Below are positions 10,699-22,400 of a stretch of DNA of 64,000 nucleotides, in pieces (position 1 is the first letter of the stretch; the number at the start of each line of letters is the position of its first letter). Position numbers and translations under genes: made by a program. The stretch spans positions 124,001-188,000 of the forward strand of contig JALIZF010001589.1 of NCBI GenBank assembly GCA_029948255.1, given 5' to 3'. Source of the stretch: Telmatactis stephensoni (lineage: Eukaryota > Cnidaria > Anthozoa > Actiniaria > Isophelliidae). The notes under the pieces were generated by a model that searched no databases, was not told the origin of the DNA, and worked only from the letters and a program-made list of their open reading frames with translations.

Positions 10699-12056
10699 AT
10701 TGACAGGGTAAAAGGATCACCGTACACATGCATATATTTAGCAGATGTCACAAGATCGATCACTGTTACCATCTCTTATCATTTCTAGCTATACAATCAT
10801 TGCCAAAATTGTTGGCACGAGTTTACTGGGATGCGCTTGCACAGTGGATGGGACCCACCAATCCCCAATGTTGCTGTGAAAACAGGACCATACTTCACCA
10901 ATGGTTCACCAAAGGTGAATTTGATTTACCATTGGTAAAGCCGGCGGTAGCAGTTGATACCACAGGAATCCCAAAGCTAAGCAATTGATACTACAGGAAT
11001 CCCAAACACGAGCGCACATATTGTGATAGGGTTTTTAGAGGGAACCCTGTGGAAATTCACCAATAGACACCATTGGTAAAACACATTTCACCAATGGTAT
11101 CTAATGGTGATTCTGGACATACTTGCTTATACAGGGGGAGGGGGGTCCAATAATATGGCCACAAAGTGTATAATGTACAAAAACTCCGTACATTTCAGTA
11201 CATCGTGCCAACCAATAGGTCCTTTGCAGCACGTGCGAATGAGCGCATTTTGAGAGGCAAAAACAATGGTTTCAAGCCAATAGGATATTGAAATTCTTTT
11301 GTTTTGCCCTCCAAATTGAGCTGCATTCCAATATGCTGGAAAGGGCCTATTCTGGCAAGGATTGTAGATCCAATCTGCATATGAATAAAGCTAGAAAGTG
11401 GAACTGTTATCAGTGGTGACTAATGTTGCATGTGGTCACGGCAGCAAAACTCAGCAGGCCAATGTTTTTCCCTCTCAGTATTTCACTATCGTCATACTTT
11501 TAACAAAGAAACACAAAGAAAAAGATTTCAAAAGTTTTGCGGCCGTACGGTGGGACAAAAACTGTCATGGCATTTCAAGCTCGATGATTGTAGTCGATAA
11601 CTCCAAACTTCGTCAAACGTCAGGGGTTTTTTTGGTTTTTTTAATACGTTTATTTCACACATAAATAATTTTTTACATTTTAACACTATAGATTTTTACA
11701 ATAAATTTTTTTTACATATATAACACAGAAAATTTCCTTTTTTTTTACAATAATTTCCTTTTTTTTTATTACAATTTTGGACAATTAACAGATTTTTTTG
11801 ACAACTTTTTTTTTTTTTTAAAGCTTTCAGTATACAAAAACAAAAAAAAAGAGACAGTTTTTTTTTATTTTGGTGTATAAGGTGTAGCAAATCAGTAGAA
11901 GAGGAAAACGAGGAGAACAATGTGAACAAGAAACAATCAAGAAAGAAGAGATTGTCAATTGAGATTCGTCAAACGTCATGGAAGATTTTATGGAATTCTT
12001 TTTTGACGTCACATCCCTTACGAGTTCATTGCTAGCTGGCCGTCAAATTTTATAAG
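10699..12056. other. Non-coding tract with CACCAATGG-type words and T-rich runs
   Basis: Between about 10895 and 11110, forms of CACCAATGGT/ACCATTGGT occur repeatedly in both orientations. ACAGGAATCCCAAA recurs at about 10963 and 10993. Sequence 11640-11870 is T-rich with TTTTTTTTACA-like repeats. No gene was recognised. Confidence 0.45.
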
Positions 12057-12130
12057 AAAGCTAATGATGATGATGGTGATGTCTTTATTTAAACACGATA
12101 TGTCAACAAAAAGTACAGGTTTCTGGTTTA
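12057..12130 (-). mobile_element. Probable LINE 3' end
   Basis: On the minus strand the sequence reads GTGTTTAAATAAAGACATCACC followed by (ATC)n, a polyadenylation-like AATAAA with a short repeat tail. This is common for truncated LINE 3' ends. Only the tail is recognisable. Confidence 0.45.
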
Positions 12131-12570
12131 CATGACAGTCGTAAAAAATACGCAGTCAAGGACTGCATGTGACTCATGCAAAAAGGATTTTCAACGATAT
12201 ATTTTAGTAGCAAAAGTTTTCGAAGAGGACATGTGACCTGTCTTGGGAAAAGGCTATGTTAATGGGATAGCATAGCTAGAAATAAACAGTTTACAGTGGT
12301 TATCATAAACCAGTGAAGTAATTGTAAAACAGTAGTAAGTGTAATCCCATGGTTTCCTTTTGTACTTATTGAGTAATAAATAGTAAATTGTACATTATAT
12401 GTTTCACGGGTTTTTAAAAACCAGTATATGGAAATAGTCCTTGATAATGAAGCCACTGAAGCACACAAATATAACTACTAATTATAAGAAAAGAATAGGT
12501 AACAAACTTTAAAGTGAAATAATAAAATCCCATTTGAAAGTGGTGTTGCGTTACACATTTATACATTACT

Positions 12571-12760
12571 TTAACCACAGGGAACCCGGTTTTATTCAGC
12601 TATATTATCGAAACGCTAATATTGGGATTCCTGTGGCATGAGATCGTTTTGAAGTGTCGTGTCGGCCACAGGCACCCCAGGCAATCACTTAGAACAGCGC
12701 GTAACTGATCAGTGTACAAAGCAATGTAAAGCAAATGTAAGAGTTCGAATCCTGCATGGA
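12571..12760. mobile_element. Fragments of two inverted-repeat families
   Basis: Sequence 12577-12655 matches an arm of the element at 33580-33981 (CACAGGGAACCCGG, TTTATTCAGCTATAT, GAAACGCTAATATTGGGA). Next to it, CACAGGCACCCCAGGCAATC resembles an end of the 10446 element. Both are partial. Confidence 0.6.
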
Positions 12761-12817
12761 ATAAAAAGAATCTTTTCACGTGTTTGTATGCTTTTTTCTC
12801 TTTTTCTAAAAGCTGTC

Positions 12818-13116
<299 letters not shown>

Positions 13117-13250
13117 GGCCGGTTACTTCGGCAGTTTCGAGCGACCACCTCCTCATCTTTGACCTCCAAATAATGCTAGATATGATAATGCTATTTTGAT
13201 TTGCTCGATTGTAAAAGATATATATTTGACTTAAAATGATGCAAGCTTTA

Positions 13251-13483
13251 GGCCAAGTTCAGACGTCGAACTTTTGCCGTGTCGAATCTAATAGTTGCAT
13301 TTTGTAAATGAGAAGGGCGGCGTCTGAACCTCTTGTTTTTGACAGATTTGATTAAGTATTAAATTGAAAAATTCAGTTTAAATCAAATTTGTCAAATTCA
13401 TTTCGTTCAGAAGCCTCACTTCTCATCTACAAAATGCAACTATTAGATTCGACGCGACAAAAGTTCGACGTCTGAACTGGGCC
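13251..13483. mobile_element. Harbinger-like fold-back MITE, TTA duplication
   Basis: The arms GGCCAAGTTCAGACGTCGAA and TTCGACGTCTGAACTGGGCC are inverted and extend to GAATCTAATAGTTGCATTTTG. TTA flanks both ends (13248-13250 and 13484-13486). A 3-bp TTA duplication is typical of PIF/Harbinger elements. Confidence 0.75.
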
Positions 13484-14352
13484 TTAGTCTTATGAGGTTT
13501 TTAACAGTAGACACGCTCTAAGAGGCGCTATTGATAGTAGTTACTCGCCTTAGTCCTCTTCGGTCACAGGCTGTTTACGACGTCTTGTTTCACACTTTAG
13601 CGCGGGCACCTATTCTTTTTATTTTTGCAAATCAACGGTAATGACGTTCTCTATCATATATGTTATTATAGTCAAGATTCTATTTCCAGTTTTTTTAGAT
13701 ATTTCCAAAACGTGGGGTCGGAAGGTTCTTTCAGCTGCTTCAAGGGCACGTACTATCAACCAATTTTACCTTCTTTCTTGTAGCAAACGCATTTTTGCAA
13801 CAATTGATTGCATCATAATACTAGGCTTTTGCTCAAAGAGAGACAATGAGCTCATATTAGTCAGCTAGCACTGCTCAGATTCAAGAAATTAATTATTTTT
13901 GACGCGATTTTAATTTTCGAATCTTGAGCCTTCAAGACACAAAAGATTGTGTCTTTAAAAGAAATCTAGCGCAAAAACGGCTACAGTGACCTCCACTTTT
14001 TATTTCATTTTTGGGCCAGTAAGCCACTCAAAAACAGTATGACTGTGTGAAGTTTTATGATAATTAATTCCATGTTTAGTTTTATTTCTACGGAATTACC
14101 TTAAGAAATGTGTTAGTTTTAGCTTGAAATGAAATGCTCGTGTTCTCGGTGTATACATAAAATTTCACTTGTATACTTTTGTAAGACAAAGATATTGCAT
14201 TAATGAAGACATTATGTGAATACTGACCGTAAGTTTTCAGAATTGACATTTTGTGAAACCATTGTTGAAGGCGAGCGTAAAAGCGAAATTTGCATAAGTT
14301 TACAAAAGCACGACTACGAGCATGCGCAGTTTTTCACTAGTGTAATTGTGTC
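13484..14352. other. Unassigned non-coding tract
   Basis: No coding exon, RNA or repeat pair was recognised. Confidence 0.4.
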
Positions 14353-15007
14353 CAATCTCGTCCCCAGAGCCGATTTTCCTTACTGCGCATGCTCGCAGAA
14401 AAATACTAGGCTCTGGCACAATCAAAAACCGGAAGCACAGAATCTGTACATTTTGTGACCTGCGTAGTATGAATGTTTTCATCAAATCCTGCAACCTGAT
14501 TGGTCACTTTGTAGCAAAGGGAAGTTAAAAATGGAATCTCTATGGGAATTTGTCCTCAAAGACATTATGACTCATAGGATTGAAACTTAAATCAAGTTTT
14601 TATATTGATTGGTCCATTATTGGAAAATTTGACCCATAGCCGTGAAGGATTGGAAGTAATTTTGATGAGAATTCAGCGATCGCGAGTTTATAGCAGTTTG
14701 GAAATCCTGAATGGTCGTTCCGAAATTACGATCAGATCACCGAAAAATCCTGACTTTACAGGCTCCGGGAAACATTCTTGCAGATTAAAATTGCAGTGGC
14801 GAGCATTTTGGTGGCTAAATATTCTAGTACCGAGTACATGTACAGTGTTTTCGTTGGGAATCGATCGCTATATGTGAACTCCCGCCTCTCGCTTTGTTTT
14901 CTCTAAGGACCAAGACTGGAAAAATTCGATTTCGCCAAAGCCAACCAGAGCCAGTATTTGTCTGCGAGCATGCGCAGTAAGAAAAATCGGCTCTGGGGAC
15001 GAGATTG
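14353..15007. mobile_element. Element with palindromic CCAGAGCC...GGCTCTGG ends
   Basis: The outer ends CAATCTCGTCCCCAGAGCC and GGCTCTGGGGACGAGATTG are exact inverses. Each terminus is also a smaller palindrome (CCAGAGCC...TGCGCATGCTCGCAG...GGCTCTGG). It is 655 bp and non-coding. No certain target duplication was found, so the superfamily is not assigned. Confidence 0.75.
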
Positions 15008-15023
15008 CATCGTGCGGGCATTT

Positions 15024-15562
15024 GGCCCCGTTCAAACGAGAACGCAAGTCAATGCAAGTTTAATTTTGACTTGCGCGGACTTGCGTCTTCGTTTGAACAC
15101 CAACGTGCATCAAACTTGCATCGACTTGCATCTACTTGCATTGACCTGCGAGCAGTTTGAACGCGTGCTCAAATTTGATCGCAAGTTGATGCAAGTTTTG
15201 GCTTGTTTGAACAGTCACCACCCTAAACTTCACAAGTTGTTTTTCTTATTATATGACGTTTACGGTAAACGGCAACCAACAAATGACAAACTAGCCGTCT
15301 GTCCTCAGCCGTTTTTCACTTAAGTGAAAATATTTGTATTTTCTGATGTTAAGAGATTTGCTCTTTATTTGCAGTGTTGGATTAATTTAACTGAAGGGCT
15401 AGAGTAAAATATAAAATCAGTTAGCTGTTTTTTTCCTTGAACGTTCGTGAAGATTTTCCATCGATTTGCGTGGAGTGGTGTCAGCTAAACGAGGACGCAA
15501 GTTTCATGCTCAAGTCAACTACTTCCATCGACTTGGGTTCTAGATCTCGTTTGAACGGGGCC
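15024..15562. mobile_element. Element with GGCCCCGTTCAAACGAGA inverted ends
   Basis: GGCCCCGTTCAAACGAGA and its inverse bound 539 bp. The interior is full of variants of GACTTGCA/TGCAAGTC. The ends resemble the GGCC termini of the 13251 element, but the flanks TTT and TAA do not match exactly. Confidence 0.65.
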
Positions 15563-16390
15563 TAAGAGTATCAATTCCCTTATGAGAATTACTAACAAGT
15601 TTCGTGTGGACCGTCGTCAAATAGACAAACAAACGATGGCTTTCCCGGCTTCACTTCGTTCAGTTCGTTTGTGGGCTTCGAAAAGAAGTTCTTGGAGGGG
15701 AGAGGACAATAAAGCCCTGTATAATAATTCAGCAAATTTACGGCATTTGTAACTGGGTAAAGCTCGCCTCGCCCTTTGGCCATTGGACAGACTTTTTTGC
15801 CCTTTTGACTTATCCCACACAGCAACCGAATAAGCTTTCAAAAATGTTGATTTATTTACTCATTTGATCCCTTAGCCAACTTTGGGAAATAAGTAGCTTT
15901 AATTGTGACTTTCAGGAACACATACCAGAATATTTCTTCCAGCGACTTCCGTATTTGTTGTGCATTGTTCACTGCAAAACTACAAGGAAATCTGGGTACG
16001 AATTTTAACATTAAACTTGACGTATCAAATTTCGTTCTTTAAGTCAAGTCGCCATAATTATTCCAAGTGAGGTGGACTTCGTCTTTAGAAGAAAGGTAAT
16101 TTCCCCCAAAAAAGGCAAGTGTACCCGTTTTAAAACATATATTATCATTACGCTATAATTCTGCAGTATTTTTCACAACGTTAGTGGACTTTTGAGAAGG
16201 ATGCATCGAAATAATTTTGCACATCGACAGAGTTATTTTAGGTGAATTAATTGCCATATCGTACTGTGTCATATTGCTTGTCAAGTACCAAAATTATTAG
16301 CTACTTTTACTCGGTTTCTAGCTGACCGAGGGATAATTTTATTATTTATACATTTTAGGAATTCGTAAAAAGCTGATAAAGTGTCTTAAA
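15563..16390. other. Region upstream of the mucin-like gene
   Basis: It should hold the promoter and 5' UTR of the gene starting at 16391. An acceptor-like TTTATACATTTTAG near 16346-16359 could precede a 5' UTR exon. No TATA box or other site is certain. Confidence 0.35.
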
Positions 16391-16475
16391 ATGACTGGCT
16401 ATTCAACAACTTGCATTCAGCTGGTCCTCGTCTGCCTTCTTCATCCTACATGTGGTTCAGTAAGCTTAAATACTA
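16391..16475 (+). CDS. Exon 1: start and signal peptide of the mucin-like gene
   Basis: The ATG has A at -3 (TTAAAATGA). It encodes 28 codons plus one base, including MTGYSTTCIQLVLVCLLH, and ends at donor A|GTAAGT, phase 1. Confidence 0.75.
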
Positions 16476-19400
16476 GTAAGTCCAGTTTACAAATTTCATG
16501 ACATTAATTGAAAAGGAAAAATGTTTTCCGTACATTGGTAATTTTAAGTGTGATCCAGAAAGATGTATTACTATTACATGTTTGTCCGTGACCTACAATG
16601 TTAATGATTGTGATAAACCGTGTCGGTATTGTTAGATTTGTTGCTGTTTATTTATTATTTGGCAGACAGTCGCTAACCTGGTTTTGAATGAGCGTTATAT
16701 TTTCAAACTGAAAGCCGATCATTATGGGGTATTATATACATCCCATTTCTCTACAATATTGCAAATATTAGTCAACAATAACGACATGGGGACATAACCG
16801 ACGAACGTTAATAACCGAGAATTGGTTTCAAATCAAAGACGTCAGTACTGAGTTATATTATTAATTTGAACGTGATTTTTTTTCTTCGATCAGTCTTTGT
16901 AATTTTTTTCATTGATCTAAATTGTCTCATTTTATTTTTTAGCAAGTACTACTGTATTACCATCAACATCAGGTAAGTGAGACTGACATAATTTAAGCTG
17001 GTCTAATTATACTGAAGATAATTTCTTTGAGAGGGGACTTTTATCCATTTTTCATTAATTTCTATTTCATTTCAATTGAAACAATATTTCAAAATGGGAC
17101 TGTGATCAAAGTGTTCAAAATTTCACCAAAAGAATCTCAAGGAGCCAAAAAATTACCGGTTAATTTGGCTTTGTTTTCGCAAAATTCTGATGGGAAGTAT
17201 ATGATTTTTATAAATTTTTGGAGGTGTCACTGAAGTCAACCCACAGCTTCACCTCATGCATTTCTTTGTATTCAGATTCTGGAACTTAATTTTATTTCTC
17301 TCATGCCAAAAGTTTGTGTGACAAATATATAGTATGTGGTAAAGATCAACTCTCCCCCAGATAATAGATAAATTTCTCACCAAATGTATATATAATGATG
17401 CATGAACTGCATATAAAAGACATTAAATTAATTGACCCTGTAATTCAACAATTCCACTTCTTTCATTAAAAGGTAACCACCTAAGACAGTCTTGGTTAAT
17501 TCCATATAGAAATCTTGCATTTCAATGAACAGGAGGCCCAATATAATAATAACACAGGGAGCCCACATGAATGACAATTAACAATCATTTGATAAGTTCA
17601 GTTATATTATTAACCTCAAATGTTATGATTTATGTCTTTTGAAATGTGCTCTTCGATTCCACTGTCAGTCATACAACTCGTATCTTATCGTACATAATTG
17701 CACATTTTCATTTCCTTTTATTCATTCTTTCTTTTAGTTCTCTTTCATTTTATTTTATGGCATAAAAATAAAGTTCCTTCTCTTTTCGTTGTGTACAATT
17801 ATAACATTATGGCTATGGCCTTTTCTTAATTATATATAGCTAAGTAGCTCTGACATAGTTCAATTATTGTGCTAAAGAAGTGAACACAAATACAATACAA
17901 GCAGTGTATTCTGTGAAATATGAACAGGCAGACAGCCAATAAGCCACTTCACACTTTAGTCTGCCATTTTGAATTGGGGCAAATGCAGCAAAATTCAAGA
18001 AATCTGGATCACTTTGACTTACCACAACTCAGCTCAATTTTTTTTCAAAATTTAAACTTCAATGATTTGCATTGCAGACATGCATGCCATATGTCGGACT
18101 GAAAATAATAATATTAATAAGTAATATTTACATGCCAAACTTTATATTTTGAAAACAAAAATTAATCCTCTTTTTCTCATCTTGTAGTCTTTCAATATTT
18201 ATCATGTAAACAGACATAAAAAGCAAAGCCAATGCCGTTTCCAAAAAAAAATATTAAAAATTCGATAAAGATTAGCAGAGTTATAGTATTAAGCCAAAAT
18301 GATCCAGATTTCTATAGATTTTGGCACGTTTGCCCCAGTTCAAGATGGCGGACCAAACCATGAAGTGGCTTATTACTCATTTATTTTTTCTACTATAGGG
18401 ATTGTTGCAGCACCATCATTGACACCAAGTAAGCAACTAGTCCATCATTTTCCAAGATACATTACAGTTGAGCATACCCTGCGAGCAGAGTCCCCCTTTA
18501 CCTTCTAATCGAGCGAATGAAGGAAGGGAGACTCTGCCGAAACCCTGTATTTTCTTATTTGAGCATGCGCGACAGTTGCTTAGAGACAATGATTGATTTC
18601 CACGCCTACTTCCGTAAAAACAACTTCCGTTTCCGCTAAATTTTGCAAAGACCATGCAGCTGAGTCTCACTGGCAGCCGTGTTTTAATAGCCTCGTCACG
18701 CAATGTTCCCTCGGCATAAATGGCTGCTTCAAACAGTGCTACATCCCATTCCAATTCGTTAACGAATCAAAGCTTGGCTCTCAAACTTCAAGGAGCCATT
18801 CGCGCCAGAGGTCTACCTAGCGTTCCGTTGACTTGGAGAATAATTGGATTAACCTCGGGTCACTAAACAACAGCTAGTTTACAAGTATACTTCACTTCGT
18901 TTTATTCGAAGTATCTGATATCAATTAAAAATATACAATGAAGAGTTTTCCTGATCTTCCATCTGTATAAATCAGTTTTCGTATTGAAACATTTGAAACT
19001 TATTTTTGGTAGTACAATTTTTACTGTCTTTGTGGTGTTGACAGATATATACAATTCTAATCTGATTAGTTTAGTCGTGTGCATAAAAACCGGTTTGTCT
19101 GGTAGAAATACCAGTTTGAGTAGCCCAAGATCTTGGGCTATCGGTGAATCAAAGAAAATACAGGGTTTCGGCAGAGTCTCCCTTCCTTCCTTCGCTCAAT
19201 TAGAAGGTAAAGGGGGACTCTGCTCGCAGGGTAAGTTGAGCAAAGCCCTTAATTCTATTAAAAAATTGGTATATTAGTTAGCACATGCATATACTGTCAT
19301 TAAGAAATATAAAACGCGCGTGCATGTCTCTGTACTGTGATATAAACACGATGGAAGATGTAGAGCAAGAGAAAAGCAAGCTTAGGAACACGAGACATAG

Positions 19401-22400
19401 CCGAGTGTTTCTCTAATTGCTTTTCGAGTGCTCTACATCATCCAGAGTGTTTATTATATTCACAGTACAGAGACATAAGCGATCGTTTTATATTGCTTTT
19501 ATAAAATATTTTCAACGTTTTTGAGCCATGTCTCTGTCCTCTGATATAAACATGGTTAGCCAGCCAATCAGCGTGCGCATTATATCTCAAATATTTTATA
19601 ATTTATTATATATAACTATGACATCAGATTTTACAAAATAAGGATGAGAGAACTATTAAGCAAATATGAGGCTGAAAGTTGAAAACTGGTTTGCCATATT
19701 TATATATAAAACAATTAGAAAATAGGGAAACTAAGAAGCGGTCATATAATAAATCCTTTCTTAGATATTTTCTTAATTGTGTATTACGGGCTGACATTTC
19801 ACTCATAAAATATCAGCCCATAATACACAAGAAAATATCTAATAAGTGGTAGCTGTACATACTGACTGATAATTTGACAATAAAGCAGCTTTATTTAATA
19901 GTTGCTAATATTTAATAGTTGCTAATGAAACAATGTATAATTTATATGATGACCAAGTTGATAAAAAGCTAATGTAACAAGAATGCATGAGGATATGATA
20001 GTACAGTATTCACTCAACTGTACCATTACCCTATGGGAAGTACTGGTTTTCCTCCCTTATCAAATAGGAGGAGAAACCACTGGAGCTCTGTTCGATCCCT
20101 TCCAGGAATGTATGATTAACAAAAACCAGTTTGAAACCTGTTAATATGCAGAGTTTGAACGAATTTACACATGTCACTTAACATATCTTTTTTTGCTGGT
20201 TGTTTGCAATGAGCCTGGTGAAGACATGATGAACACAGGGAGTGACATTTGGTTGTAATGTGTTTCATGAATGCTGGTTGTAAAACAGTTTTTGGCTAGC
20301 AGACTGGCTTCTCTCATTTGTGGATAAGGGAGGAAAGCCACTGCTCACAGCAACTACAGACTGTATCATGGGAAATGACCATTGACAATTTAATCAATGT
20401 GGAAGTCACTGAGTTTTGTGGACTCTGACAGAGCATCTGATAGAGTTGAGGTGGCAAGCTTTTGTCAAGAAGCACTGGCCCCCAATACTAGTGCCATCTA
20501 CTATAGTTCATTTGCTGCCTACTTAAAATCTTTTTGACAACCATGCATATGATCAAAAAAGTTGTTTACATCCTAAGTTACAACCTAAAATCTAGAAAGT
20601 TGGTGAAACATAATACAGTGTCTAAAGTCACTTTTTTTTCCAGTGCACTATTAAAAAGAACAATTTTTGTTTACTTTTTTCAACACTCCATCTATCAGAT
20701 TCCTTGTGCGTTTGTGTTGGAGAGGGTTGAGGAAGATACTTGGGGAATTGACAAGTTGCCCCTTTAGACTTGACTGCCCATTTAGAACAGGCATAGGGGC
20801 TCATTTTTAGCCATTTCCTAGTAGTCATTAACTTTTAATATCTTCACAGCTCAAGCCTACATCTCTTCATCATCACCATCTATGTCTGCTAATTTCACTG
20901 GTAAATATGATGCGCATGTTGGCATGAGTAAATATTTTGAGGGACAAATTTAGGGAAGTGATGCAGGGGTGCACTCCCCCTCCAGAGGCGATTTTGCAAA
21001 TTCAGTGTATGAACAACTACTTGTCCAACCGTGCAATTGTACTTAGTTTGTTTTCGAAAATTCCATCTAAACTTACAAACATTCGAGTGAAAACATTCTA
21101 GCTAAGCTAGAGTCAGCCATACACGACCACATCAGCTAAGCTGTAACTCCATCGTGTCTAAATAAAAGTTAATATAAAAATTAGGTACTACCTAATAGCG
21201 GAGCTCCCATTTAAATATAATAATAATTTTAAATACTTTGTTTTATTTTGACGTTTTTGATTCAAATGAATTGGGCTTGCTGTGGTAATAGGCAAACAAA
21301 TATTGCATTTTGTTGTAAAAGTTGAAATAAAGACTATAGATCAAGCTTTATTTCTTGCCCTTCAGTCTCCTGAGAATTATAAGGCTTTCAACTCAGTGAC
21401 CATAGTGATATTTATTCAGATATTTGTGTCAGATTTTATAATTGACTTAGTAGTAGTGCTTCATAATTCTCAGAAATAGGATGCAAAAATCCCTCAAACT
21501 GATTTCATTCACATAAATACTGAACCTAATTCAACATCCTTCAATTAAACAATTAGACATTGCAGAAAATTATATTTAGATTTTTCTGTCTTGACAGTAT
21601 TGTGGCATCTTGGTTTTTTTTTATTATGTAGAGTACTGAATAACACTGATAAATAGTTGTCTTTACACGAAACAAGAATTCTCTCTTCCAGGTTACACTA
21701 ATCATGACTTTAGATGAAATTGTAAAACAACTCAAAACAACTACTACCTAAAAGCAAAGCTCCAATTTCAATTTTAATTTTTTTATGTTCTTGATTCAAA
21801 TGAATTGGGCTTCCTGTGGTAATTGAAAAAGTTGAAATGAAGATTATTTAAAAAGCATTTTTAAAATAAGTTTTGGTTTTGGTTTGTATATTGTATGGGC
21901 TTGTATGCTCAGTAACCTTTGTTACAGTAAATTTTAATATTCAGATTCACTGTCAGATTTCATAACTGACTTTGTAAGGGTTCATAATTTTCAGAAATAG
22001 AAAGCAAAATCTCCAAAACATTTTTTTAAATTGATACAAGTAATTAAACCTTTTCGACATCCTGAATATTACAGAACAACATATATTGATTTGTCTGTCT
22101 TCACTATATTTGTGACATCTTGTTTTTTGTGGTTGTTGTTGTTATTTTGTTTTGTTATTTAATGTAGAAAAGAATGACACACTAGCTAGGCGAATACTTG
22201 TCTCCCACTTTTCTCTTCCAGATTACACTGATAATACAATTTAAAGTGATTATAAAAACAGCTAATTGAAATAACAAGAAAACAAGGAATTAAGCATTTT
22301 CAGTCTGTATTTAAGGCTTCACAGGGCTCACTGAGCAACTTCATCCAGATGAATAAAGTATAAAAACAATTCTAGTTTGCATGGCAAAATTCCTTCTTTT

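Noticed and set aside
18437..18820. Small frames across the MULE-like element (SLPSF...LEGKGGLCSQG-type peptides)
   Set aside because: They read through terminal inverted repeats, and the same peptide arises from both ends of the element.
21680..22240. Extra mucin exons after CTCTTCCAG in the two duplicated segments
   Set aside because: In the required phase the reading frame meets a stop or has no donor within a short distance.
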